A DNA stretch of 64,000 nt from Tubulanus polymorphus. Taxonomy: Eukaryota > Nemertea > Palaeonemertea > Tubulaniformes > Tubulanidae. A program made the position numbers and the translations under genes. A model generated the notes under the pieces. That model was not told where the DNA came from. It saw nothing but the letters and a program-made list of their open reading frames with translations, and ran no database searches. The stretch spans positions 4,957,414 to 5,021,413 of the forward strand of contig NC_134034.1 in assembly GCF_964204645.1 (NCBI RefSeq), in the 5' to 3' direction. This document shows, one piece after another, positions 1 through 9,200 of the stretch (within the stretch, counting starts at the first letter, position 1; every line of letters begins with the position of its first letter).

Positions 1-103
1 GGCTGTAGCTGACATAAAACAATTGTCAGTTACAGAAGTAGGAGTCCGTACATATGAAAACGCGGTAAAACTCTATGGTTTACCAGCACTTACTGAACAC
101 TAG
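1..103 (+). CDS. TatD-family hydrolase, C-terminal end of a second copy (cut by window edge)
   Basis: The first 103 bases encode the last 33 residues of the same TatD-like protein found complete at 6819-7712. They include the conserved tail helix (ENAVKLYGL) and end at the same TAG (101-103). Nucleotide identity to 7610-7712 is essentially complete. The rest of this copy lies left of the window, so its integrity is unknown. It marks the start of a 1.58-kb direct repeat shared with 7610-9192. Either a tandem arrangement of one mobile unit or a segmental duplication would explain it. Confidence 0.8.
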   Translation, partial: AVADIKQLSVTEVGVRTYENAVKLYGLPALTEH

Positions 104-288
104 TTGAGTGGTGTAATGATGATTGTGTAAGAACATATACTACTTTCAGGCGGCAGATATTTGAGTGTGCTCTATCTCTTAGCAAATGTAATACATTAAA
201 AATGGCTCAGGAATCAAGACAGGTGATCTCATCTATTAAATGTTTATTTCTGTTCCAGACAAGCCTCCTCCGATGATGGATTGAACCG

Positions 289-373
289 ATGCATGTATGT
301 AGCTACTAATTTTACACTTTAGTTTTCTATTAGCGAGCTGCACTGATGATTCCTGGATGGATGAAACATGCAT
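289..373 (+). ncRNA. Hammerhead-like ribozyme, type III, left copy
   Basis: The core boxes CTGATGA (343-349) and GAAA (363-366) are present. Stem III is 8 bp (289-296 with 366-373). The nucleotide at the cleavage position is A297, giving a GUA triplet, which is allowed but less common than GUC. Stem I is 7 bp with one G-U pair (298-304 with 336-342) around a 31-nt loop. Stem II (350-353 with 359-362) has a U-U mismatch next to the core, then three pairs. The fold is credible but weaker than the one at 6686, so activity may be reduced. Confidence 0.6.
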
Positions 374-1584
374 TGGATCATTCCAGTTAACATAAGCTGT
401 AAAAACCTGAAACGACTAAAAATATACATTAGTATATAAGATATCGTCAAAACACAGGCGTTATGGATTTTGGTCACGTGGTCACATTTCCCAATTTTAA
501 AGAGGAATCTCAAGGAATGTAAGGTAGACACATTCTTTATTTACCTAAAACCGCCATAAGATTCTACTAGGTAAATTCATGTTAAGGTAATGCCCAGTGA
601 AAGGAAGATATTCAAATACTGGTCGGTTTGATACCCATCATGACATAATTTGTTACGATCGCATCAAGCACATTGTTACCATGGCAACAATATAGGCGGC
701 CATTTTACTTTTTCAAAATGGCGGACATCCTTATCGTCGTGGCAACTTTTTATATCCTATCGGTTGTTATTGAATGAATTCTGGTTGATTTGATACCTAT
801 CATGGCATACTTTGCTACAAGTGGATGGAGGAATTACTGTCATGGCAACAATGTTTTCGGCCATTTTACTTTTTTCAAAATGGCGGACACCATTGTTATC
901 ATTACAACTTTTTACCTCCCATCGGTTGTTATTGAATCCATTCTTGTCGGTTTGATACCAATCATGGCATACTTCATATCTAATCACGTTATTGCCGCGT
1001 TTGGCAGCCATATTGGATTTCAATATGGCCGCCGTTACTATTATATGGTTTCCACGGCAACTCTTTTCTCTTTTTTGTAAGATGTTATTATTTTTATGTC
1101 AGATCATGTATAATGATACTCTGGATCTGAAAATAACGTTAATATTGTCATTTTTCTCAATATTGCATATAAGCTGCTTAATTAATTATGCGCTTAATTA
1201 ATTATGCAAATTAGACTAATTAACATAATGATTAATTAGTTTTAACATCATCATTTTAAATAAGACTTTGGTCCTTAGGTCCTCTGTGAATTTGGTAACC
1301 ATTGCATCAAAATTCCAAAAGATATAACCATTTACATATGAATATCCTATTTCATTCAGCTCAAAAACAGCCAATTTGGTCACCATTTGACCTCTTGACC
1401 TTTAATTCATTTCTCATGAAGACTTTGAAGGCTGGAAAGTGTACGACTAATTCCTTCATAACTTTTGAACCGCTTGACCGATTTTGGTTCTGTAAATTGC
1501 TATGATCTTATATTCAACCCTTCTTTCACATATGCCTTTGAAATTGTTTCTGTAGTGTTTAGAAAATTTTCACTTGAAAACCCT

Positions 1585-2534
1585 ACTTAAAAGCAGCAAA
1601 ACCTTGACACTTGCTGTCTGACTCTTTAATTGAAAATGAACTAAAGTGTAATGCGCAATCACATGACAAAAATACCCAAATTTTCCGCCCTTCAATTGCT
1701 TATAACTTTTGAACCGCTTGACCGGTTTTGATTCTGTAAATTGCTGTAGGCTATGTAGGGTTTTCAGATCACGTGACCAAAATCGGCCATAGCGCCGGGA
1801 AACCTCCACTTCAAATTTGTTTTGCTCTATAAAAACTATATTTTTAATTGAAAGTATATGAATTGTGTTTTTAAATAAAGATATTAATGATAAAAAACGA
1901 TGTTGAAAATATTACATTGATCCGAAACATATTCGCCGAGATATTAGCAGCTGAGTCGGGAGCGCGCTGTAAATTTGAACACTAGCAGGTGCGCGCTCTA
2001 TATTTCGCCATATTTAGGTGCGCGGAGACTAAGGCATGCTCCCATAAAAGCCTCCACTGCAGCGACGGACGCCATACTAGTAAGATGCAAACCCCGTAGC
2101 GTTCTTCTCGACTTTCGTAAGTTTCGTCTGCTATGCCGTACTAGTTTTCGGAGCGAATATTCCAGATTTTATGACTATTTAAACTTTTTGGAGCGATAAA
2201 AAACACAGATAAGCAATATTTATCAATAAGTTCTCTCCCCCAGGCCTAAAAATTAAGTAGATTTAGGATTTATTTCAATAGGAATTTTAGCGATAGAAAT
2301 TCGATCGGCTCTCGACTTTTGACCTAAACTTGGCTCATTCCTGGAAATTCCGCCGCTCGGTCGCGCTAATCTACTTCCGGTTCACTTCCCGGTTCGCGTA
2401 ATCTTTGTTTACATTCGTTTTAGCCCCTTGTTTTGTCCTTTTTACGTCGTTTTTGTTAGAATATCGCCCTGAAATCGTTTGTATATATCTATTTTATTGT
2501 TATTGACTGTTATTGTTAACTTATAAGGTAAATC
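1585..2534. other. Spacer and likely 5' leader before the broken coiled-coil ORF
   Basis: 1585-1760 contains a second copy of the CTTTTGAACCGCTTGACC segment. From about 2000 the sequence becomes more GC- and CpG-rich and then leads into the ATG at 2535 through a T-rich leader. This fits a promoter or 5'UTR of the mobile unit, but no TATA box or other defined signal can be assigned. No ORF is supported. Confidence 0.35.
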
Positions 2535-4848
2535 ATGGCCACAAATCAGCAAGTTTACGAGCACTTAGTCCATAACGCCGGTAAGATGAGTATGAATTTA
2601 GTAGTTGAAGGTTTTTTAGAGCTATATCCGATTTATAAACAGAGCCAAGAGCATTATAAGACATTATATCCTAGGTTAAAGAGAGTTCATACAAGAGCCC
2701 AGAGTTTTATTCGCAACCGCAAATGGCGTCCAAATGCGACCGAATCATTTTTACAATCGACTTTTCCTGTCACGCCCGGACCTTCGCGTGTAGAAACCAT
2801 GCAACAAGCTGCGACCACTTTACGTGAAGAGGCACTCACAGAGCGATGTATCAACATTAATACCGAAAATAAGTCTCTGAAGCGTAAACTGTGCAATGTG
2901 TAGGTCCAAAACTCATGTCTCGAAGAAAAAATATATTCAGTTCAAACCTTAAATGAGACATATCATCTAAGATTGCAAGAATTGACAGGTAAAATGGATG
3001 AACTAACAAAAAAAATATCCAATGGGGCTGAACTCTCTGCATCACTGACGTTGTTAAGAGCAGAACATGATACCCTCATAGAAAAATTTGACACGCTCTG
3101 CGCTGAACAACAAGCATCTGAACTGCAGACAACAAAGCGCCAGAAATTAGATAAAGACCTCATGAGTCGTAAAATAAAGAGGCGCGATGAAAAAATTAGA
3201 TCACTTGATAGAATAACAAAAGAAAATTTTAAAGAAAATAAGCAACTATCAAGCCAGATGCAAGAAATTGAAAGCGATTTGCAAGCGAAAATGGAACAGT
3301 TACAACTATCTGAGGTCCGTAACACCAATTTAAAAAGTGAAGTTAACCAGCTTAAGTCAAGAATCAGCCAGCTTAAATATCGTAACACCGTAAAAATATA
3401 AGAAGAGCGTAAAGAGACTGATTTAAAAAAAATTGAATTTGCAAATCGAACAAGCGGTTTTCAGTGATGTAAAAAACCAAGTCCTTCTCGCTGGGTGCCG
3501 TGCATTAGGCATCATTGATAAGGTAATCACTGGGCCATTCTGGAGAATCCTAAATGAAGCAAACAACGTCCTCGACATGAATCACCATCTCCTACAAATG
3601 AAATCAAAATTAATTGATTGGTGTGAAGACAGGCAGCCAATAATGCAGGGTGACATAATGTTTCCAGATGCAGAGATACACAAAGACGCATTGTATGATT
3701 CACTTTTCAAGCAAACGACAAGTCAGGAATTTGAATGTCTCACCCAACAAGCACTGGAGCTGTTAATGCACGGATTGCTATTAATCCTCGAACGACAAGC
3801 GCAGGATCAGCTTCCAGGTGGAAAATACTTCAATCCTGATGAAACGACGAAGGCGTCATACACGAATGTCCCGACCAGCAATGTGATCTCTGAGCGTGAC
3901 TTCGCAATCTTGGATTTACTAATCCGAATCAAACCAGCAAGCAACCCAGAATCTCTCGAAACGCTGACCCTGTGGATGAACAACAGAACATCAAACTGGC
4001 TAGAAAAAAAAATTTAGACGATAGGTCAGCATTATTTAAAAAAGCCAGATCAAGCGTTGATGTAATGAAAAAAAAATTTAAAGAGAGACGGGAAGCCATT
4101 CGGAGTCATAAGTCATCCCTGCTACTGGCCAAACAACAAGAAAAAGTGAAAGCCGAGGAGAGAGTGCAAACAAAAAAAAATTAAGGCTACCAACAACTTA
4201 GCCGAATTTGGTGCGGTATGGGTCAGTTCTAGTATAGTCCGAGAAGAACTCGACAAACTTGAGCCAGCACTTCGAAAAAAAACCATCCTGTATCAGATAA
4301 ATTTCCATAAACAGGTCCTTCACTCTAAAGGTGACAAAGAATTGTTCTATCAGTCGAGAACAATTAATGGCCAAAGAATTGTTTTCAGTGAACAACAATT
4401 GCTGAGCAATCTCCTGGAAATTATCCGATTAAATCCAGTACAATTAGAGGACAGTGAAATAAGCCCAGACACCGAAAACCAGGTAAGAATCAAACCAACA
4501 TCAGCTCGTCAAGTATCACACGAAGCACAGAAAAAGAAATTAGCCGAGAAACTCATGCAAGCACGTGACAAGCGGAAAATAGCAAACCAAAAAAAGAAAT
4601 TGCCTTTTTATTCCGCTGATCCCCAGCTTCTTGTCGGCCTAAAAATTCAACATCCCTTCAAAGTGGATAGTGAGCTTGCTTGGTTTGATGGAGTTGTCAC
4701 TCAAATAGCCAGGTATCATGATGACCCCCTTAAAACATTATTTGTGGTCGAATATGATGATGATGACAACGACGATGAGGGTGACTGGGAATTTCCACTG
4801 CTGAAAGATCTAAGTATTGGTGACCTTATTGTACTGGATGGCGACTAA
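2535..4848 (+). pseudogene. Broken coiled-coil / Tudor-like ORF of a mobile unit (about 770 codons)
   Basis: Consecutive open segments form one ancestral ORF. An N-terminal helical part starts at ATG 2535. A long Lys/Glu/Gln-rich coiled coil spans about 2970-3430. A conserved-looking middle domain (about 3431-4012) carries LPGGKYFNP, ISERDFA and NNRTSNWLEKK. A second basic coiled coil follows. The C-terminus (about 4610-4848) looks like a Tudor/chromo-type barrel (ELAWFDGVV, FVVEYDDD, FPLLKDLSIGDL). The frame is broken by TAG at 2901, TAA at 3399, and three frameshifts that each coincide with A-runs (3425-3432, 4004-4012, 4172-4180). I recall similar uncharacterised multi-copy proteins in marine invertebrates, but cannot verify that here. 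The function is unknown; nucleic-acid or chromatin binding is an inference from the barrel and basic coils. Confidence 0.65.
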
Positions 4849-4889
4849 AGAAGTGCTGTCTATTTGTGTACCAATTCACGAATGTTTTT

Positions 4890-5025
4890 TTTTAATGAAA
4901 AATAGTCATTTAATTCTAGTCATATGAATTCTTTCCTTTCTAGTCAAATGAATGCTGGTCATTCTAGTCCATCAAATGCTGGTCATTCTAGTCAAATTAA
5001 TTCTAGTCAAAAGAATTCTATTTAC
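4890..5025 (+). repeat. Short imperfect tandem repeat (TTCTAGTCA motif)
   Basis: The word TTCTAGTCA or CATTCTAGTC recurs about seven times at 15-25 bp spacing directly after the coiled-coil ORF. There is no coding potential. Confidence 0.6.
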
Positions 5026-5250
5026 ATTCTCACTGTTCATATATATTATTTATCACTTTAGTTATTCATGCATTGCTAGTCATATCCATTTGCATGAATT
5101 TTGTTATTTCCTTTAACAATCAATTTTTTTTGCAGTAACTTATACATTTTCTTCATTTCAGAACCTAGATATTCTATAAATCATTATTATTTTTGCATGA
5201 TTTAATGTCACTGCTAACAACACATTCAGTCATATTTTATTTTCATATAT

Positions 5251-5466
5251 AGGTTCAACTGTAGTGGCCCGGGTGTGGAGTATAAACTACCTAGAGTATG
5301 GTGGGCTCCCACCGTACTGCTCGGGCAGATTTGAAAAAAAATTTCTCTCTTTTAATTCTAGGTTCAACTGTAGTGGCCCGGGTGTGGAGTATAAACTACC
5401 TAGAGTATGGTGGGCTCCCACCGTACTGCTCGGGCAGATTTGAAAAAGAAAATCTCTTTGAATTCT
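5251..5466 (+). repeat. 109-bp tandem repeat, two near-identical units with RNA-like fold
   Basis: Units begin at 5251 and 5360 (AGGTTCAACT). Each can fold as a three-way junction: an outer stem GCCCGGGT with GCTCGGGC, a small stem GGAGT with ACTACC, and an 11-bp hairpin AGTATGGTGGG with CCCACCGTACT. A diverged third copy lies at 6134-6221, where most changes keep pairing through G-U wobble. The function is unknown; it could be a structured transcript element or a SINE-like relic. Confidence 0.7.
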
Positions 5467-5498
5467 AGGTTCATTTGTATTCATTTGAAAAAAAAACT

Positions 5499-6067
5499 CG
5501 ATTTAATTGTGATTCGATTTCTTTTCTGTATCAATAAACAAATCAATTTTAGTAATTAATCAATTATCAATTTTACTCATTACATTCATTTTTGTGTTTA
5601 CTTGATCCATTAACAAAAGGCCTACATTTTTCGATTTAATTGTGATTCGATTTCTTTTATGTCAATAAAAAAATCAATATTAGTAATTAATCAATTATCA
5701 ATTCTACTCATTACATTAATTTTTTTGTGTTGACTTGATCCAATAACAAAAGGCCTACATTTTTCGATTTAATTGTGATTCGATTTCTTTTATGTCAATA
5801 AATAAATCAATTTTAGTAATTAATCAATTATCAATTTTATTCATTACATTCATTTTTTGTGTTTACTTGATCCTTTAACAAAAGGCTTACATTTTTCGAT
5901 TTAATTGTGATTCGATTTCTTTTATGTCAATAAATATATCAATTTTAGTAATTAATCAATTATCAATTTTATTCATTACATTCATTTTTTGAGTTTACTT
6001 GATCCTTTAACAAAAGGCCTACATTTTTCGATTTAATTGTGTTTCGATTTCTTTTATGTCAATAAAT
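5499..6067 (+). repeat. 132-bp minisatellite, about 4.3 units
   Basis: The start word CGATTTAATTGTGATTCG recurs at 5499, 5632, 5765, 5897 and 6029 (the last with one change), giving a 132-133 bp period. It is strongly AT-rich and non-coding. Confidence 0.9.
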
Positions 6068-6133
6068 TAATTTCTAAGATTATTATTTATTCACTTTTTT
6101 AAAAATACTTGACTAATTAATTTCTTTCAAATA

Positions 6134-6221
6134 TGGTTCGACCTGTGATACTGTGGTGTCCTGGGTGTAGAGTATAAACTACCTGGAGTATGGTGGGCGC
6201 CCACTGTACTGCTTGGGCCCT
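6134..6221 (+). repeat. Diverged third copy of the 109-bp structured repeat
   Basis: It contains GAGTATAAACTACCTGG and the hairpin AGTATGGTGGGC with GCCCACTGTACT, as in the units at 5251 and 5360. Changes relative to those units mostly preserve pairing in the long hairpin. It is separated from them by the 132-bp minisatellite. Confidence 0.65.
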
Positions 6222-6579
6222 AAGTATCTTGATCTGGACCTGCCCTTATGTTTTTTCTTAAAAAATTCTGTGACTATTTTTGCAATGGGAATTTTTGCTT
6301 TTTCTATGTTCAGTGGCTGTGATAATAATGGATAGTTCTGTGAAATATGCTCTAATCAATACTTACCGTGCTCGCTGCTAATGCTATGGCCTTTTTTGAT
6401 GATTTTTGTATATCCCTAATTGTTGTATATTCCAAATTAAGTTAGATTTGTGTGTTATTGTTTTTAAAAGGAACCAAAAAACAAAAAAAAAATTGATATA
6501 ATTAGAAAAAACCCTCAAAAAATGTTATTTGAATTTAGTTGTTGTTTGATTATTTTATCGGGAGAACTTATTTGAGAAG

Positions 6580-6617
6580 CATAGGTTAGGTTAGCTTAGG
6601 ATAGGTTAAGTTAGGTG
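6580..6617 (+). repeat. TTAGG-like tract next to hairpin and ribozyme
   Basis: The stretch is made mostly of GGTTAGGTTAG-type words with variants. It resembles a degenerate telomeric-type repeat. It sits about 20 bp before the hairpin at 6634 and could be an ordinary low-complexity tract. Confidence 0.4.
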
Positions 6618-6633
6618 TACGGCGGCATATCCA

Positions 6634-6683
6634 GCAGCCTGTAATATCTGATGTTGATAATACCATTGGATATTACAGGTTGC
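6634..6683 (+). other. 15-bp hairpin immediately 5' of the hammerhead
   Basis: 6634-6648 pairs with 6669-6683 (GCAGCCTGTAATATC with GATATTACAGGTTGC, one G-U pair) around a 20-nt loop. It ends 2 nt before ribozyme stem III and so probably belongs to the same folded RNA. Confidence 0.75.
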
Positions 6684-6685
6684 TC

Positions 6686-6750
6686 GACATGTCTGCAACC
6701 ACTCAACTTAGATAGTTGCACTGATGAGTCCTCGAGGGACGAAACATGTC
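6686..6750 (+). ncRNA. Type III hammerhead ribozyme
   Basis: All core elements are present and every stem is perfect. Stem III is 7 bp (6686-6692 with 6744-6750). The cleavage triplet GTC puts the predicted cut after C6693. Stem I is 6 bp (6694-6699 with 6715-6720) with a 15-nt loop. Box CTGATGA is at 6721-6727. Stem II is 4 bp (6728-6731 with 6737-6740) with a 5-nt loop, and GAAA is at 6741-6744. Known family role: self-cleavage of RNA, found in Penelope-like retroelements, retrozymes and satellite RNAs. It lies 69 bp before the TatD start codon, so cleavage would leave TatD on the 3' product. This is read directly from sequence; activity is an inference. Confidence 0.9.
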
Positions 6751-6786
6751 AATAGTATTTATAAAATTCCTTCTTTTCTTTTTTAG

Positions 6787-6818
6787 GTCAGGAGCCCTTA
6801 GTTTAGACTGTTTGCATC
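6787..6818 (+). promoter_or_regulatory. Possible splice acceptor and TatD 5' leader
   Basis: A T/C tract ending in TTTTTTAG at 6786 looks like a 3' splice site 32 bp before the TatD ATG. If it is used, the hammerhead lies in an intron or in an upstream, alternative leader. Confidence 0.4.
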
Positions 6819-7712
6819 ATGTATCGAGTCGTCAAATCGGGCTGGTGTGAATCTGTTTTAAACAGCGAAGAGTGTGTTCGCAGGCGGTGTGGAATGAGAC
6901 ATGTGGGCCGGCAGATGTGTCTATTTGACAGCCATTGTCATTTAGACATTCTGCAGACAAGGCACGGCTTGTCCTTGTCGGGGTGTAGCCTACCAAGCTG
7001 TTTCCGGGGCTGCGTTACTGTGTTCTGCCATCCTTCCAGGTATAAACTACTTGAGAAGTTGGTGGACCAGGACAATGTCTGGGCAGCCGTGGGTTTGCAC
7101 CCCAAGTGTGCGGATGGTTACCGTGAGGCGCTTCCTCGCATCAAGCGGATGCTGGAGGCCTCCCCAAAAGTGGTGGCTCTTGGGGAGTATGGCTTGGACT
7201 ACAGTGTTCCAAGGCCACGGAGGTGTGAACAGCGCGAGGTGTTCACGGAGTTGTGTCGCTTGGCCGTACGGAGGGGGAAGACTTTGGTTGTGCACACGAG
7301 GGAGAGTGATGCTGTACGTGACTGTTTTGCAATTATGCAACAGGAATTGCCACGCTCTCACCCGGTGCACATGCATTGTTTCCCGGAAGGATGGGTCTCT
7401 GCTAAGCCCTACCGAGATTATTTTACTAATTTGTGTTTTGGAGTTACAGGTATGGTAACGGACCCCCGGCGAAACTCAGGGGTTCGTGATCTAATCCGCA
7501 ATGTTTCTCTTCACAGGTTATTGCTAGAGACTGATGCGCCGTATTTGCCGCCGAAAACAATGCCGGACTACCGACTTACCCATCCTGGTCATGTTTTTTA
7601 CCAGGCTCTGGCTGTAGCTGACATAAAACAATTGTCAGTTACAGAAGTAGGAGTCCGTACATATGAAAACGCGGTAAAACTCTATGGTTTACCAGCACTT
7701 ACTGAACACTAG
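6819..7712 (+). CDS. TatD-family metal-dependent hydrolase (TATDN2-like), in a mobile unit
   Basis: The intact intronless ORF encodes 297 aa and shows the full TatD set. FDSHCHLD at 36-43 supplies the HxH metal ligands H39 and H41. Further motifs are VGLHP at 91-95, LGEYGLDY at 121-128 (E123), VVHTRESD at 157-164 (H159), MHCF at 185-188 (H186), LETDAPYL at 236-243 (D239) and the C-terminal NAVKLYGL. Family members are TIM-barrel DNases/phosphodiesterases using two metal ions; residues 1-33 precede the domain. The length is normal. Its GC content is clearly higher than the surroundings. The gene sits between two hammerheads and is partly duplicated at 1-103, which suggests it travels with a mobile element rather than being a single-copy host gene. 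A role in element DNA or RNA processing is inference. Confidence 0.85.
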   Translation: MYRVVKSGWCESVLNSEECVRRRCGMRHVGRQMCLFDSHCHLDILQTRHGLSLSGCSLPSCFRGCVTVFCHPSRYKLLEKLVDQDNVWAAVGLHPKCADGYREALPRIKRMLEASPKVVALGEYGLDYSVPRPRRCEQREVFTELCRLAVRRGKTLVVHTRESDAVRDCFAIMQQELPRSHPVHMHCFPEGWVSAKPYRDYFTNLCFGVTGMVTDPRRNSGVRDLIRNVSLHRLLLETDAPYLPPKTMPDYRLTHPGHVFYQALAVADIKQLSVTEVGVRTYENAVKLYGLPALTEH

Positions 7713-9192
7713 TTGAGTGGTGTAATGATGATTGTGCAAGAACAGATACTACTTTCAGGCGGCAGATATTTGAGTGTGCTCTATCTCTTAGCAAATGTAA
7801 TACATTAAAAATGGCTCAGGAATAAAGACAGGTGATCTCATCGATTAACTGTTTATTTCTGTTCCAGACGAGCCTCCTCCGATGATGGATTGAAATGTAT
7901 GCATGTATGTAGCTACTAATTTTACACTTTAGTTTTCTATTAGCGAGCTGCACTGATGATTCCTGGATGGATGAAACATGCATTAGATCATTCCAGTTAA
8001 CATAAGCTGTAAAACCTGAAACGACTAAAAATATACATTAGTATATTAGATATCGTCAAAACACAGGCGTTATGGATTTTGGTCACGTGGTCACATTTCC
8101 CAATTTTAAAGAGGAATCTCAATGAATGTAAGGTAGACACATTCTTTATTAAACTTTAACTAAAACCGCCATAAGATTCTACTAACTAAATTCATGTTAA
8201 GGTAATGCCCAGTGAAAGGAAGATATTCAAATTCCGGTCGGTTTGATACCCATCATGACATAATTTGTTACGATTGCATCAAGCACATTGTTACCATGGC
8301 AACAATGAAGGCGGCCATTTTACTTTTTCAAAATGGCGGACACCCTTATCGTCCTGGCAACTTTTTATATCCTATCGGTTGTTATTGAATGAATTCTGGT
8401 TGATTTGATACCAATCATGGCATACTTTGCTACAAGTGGATTGAGGAATTATTGTCATGGTTACAATGTTGGCGGCCATTTTACTTTTTTTCAAAATGGC
8501 GGACACCATTGTTATCATGACAACTTTTTACCTCCCATCGGTTGATATTGAATCCATTCTGGTCGGTTTGATACCAATCATGGCAAACTTCATATCTAAT
8601 CACGTTATTGCCGCGTTTGGCAGCCATATTGGATTTCAATGTGGCCGCCGTTACTATTATATGGTTTCCACGGCAACACTTTTCTCTATTTTGTAAGATG
8701 TTATTATTTTTATGTCAGATCATGTATAATGATACTCTGGATCTGAAAATAACGGTAATATTGTCATTTTTCTCAATGTTGCATATTAATTGCTTAATTA
8801 ATTATGCAAATTAGACTAATTAACATAATGATTAATTAGTTTTAACATCATCATTTTAAATAAGACTTTGGTCCTTAGGTCCTCTGTGAATTTGGTAACC
8901 ATCGCATCAAAATTCCAAAAGATATAACCATTTACATATAAATATCCTATTTCATTCAGCTCAAAAACAGCCAATTTGGTCACCATTTGACCTCTTGACC
9001 TTTAGTTCATTTCTCATGAAGACTCTATGGCTGGAAAGTGTAAATTTCAGCCGACTAATTCTTTCATAACTTTTGAACCGCTTGACCGATTTTGGTTCTG
9101 TAAATTGCTATGATCTTATATTAAACCCTTCTTTCACATAGGCCTTTAAAATTGTTTCTGTAGTGTTTAGAAAATTTCCACTTGAAAACCCT
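7610..9192 (+). mobile_element. Right copy of the 1.58-kb direct repeat
   Basis: It repeats 1-1584, starting inside the TatD ORF and ending at the same CTTGAAAACCCT break. The copies define a repeat period of about 7.61 kb. After 9200 the sequence is unrelated to that following the left copy. The pattern equals a 3'-end fragment followed by a longer copy, as in the head-to-tail partial tandems of Penelope-like elements, but no reverse transcriptase ORF is present. Confidence 0.75.
7899..7983 (+). ncRNA. Hammerhead-like ribozyme, type III, right copy
   Basis: It is the same structure as at 289-373. Stem III is 7899-7906 with 7976-7983, the cleavage position is A7907, and the CTGATGA and GAAA boxes are kept. 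It lies 187 bp after the TatD stop. Stem III is fully kept although the sequence just 5' of it differs between the copies. Confidence 0.6.
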
Positions 9193-9200
9193 AGGCTATG

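Larger units (their letters stand above)
1..1584 (+). mobile_element. Left copy of a 1.58-kb direct repeat (TatD tail, hammerhead, 3' region)
   Basis: Bases 1-1584 match 7610-9192 nearly base for base with a few small indels. The match breaks at CTTGAAAACCCT. A short further match (AGGCTATGT, about 1748-1756 against 9192-9200) suggests about 165 bp was lost from the right copy. The segment holds the TatD stop, a hammerhead-like ribozyme and three imperfect internal repeats of about 150 bp containing AAATGGCGGAC (about 620-1030). It ends in a segment repeated locally (about 1458-1500 and 1690-1740, CTTTTGAACCGCTTGACC). Near-identity of the two copies implies recent duplication or transposition. 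No coding potential is seen beyond the TatD tail. Confidence 0.8.

Noticed and set aside
5267-5326. Possible twister-type ribozyme in the 109-bp repeat (GCCCGGG...AGTATAAAC)
   Set aside because: The required twister internal-loop residues and pseudoknots could not be matched; kept only as an unassigned structured repeat.
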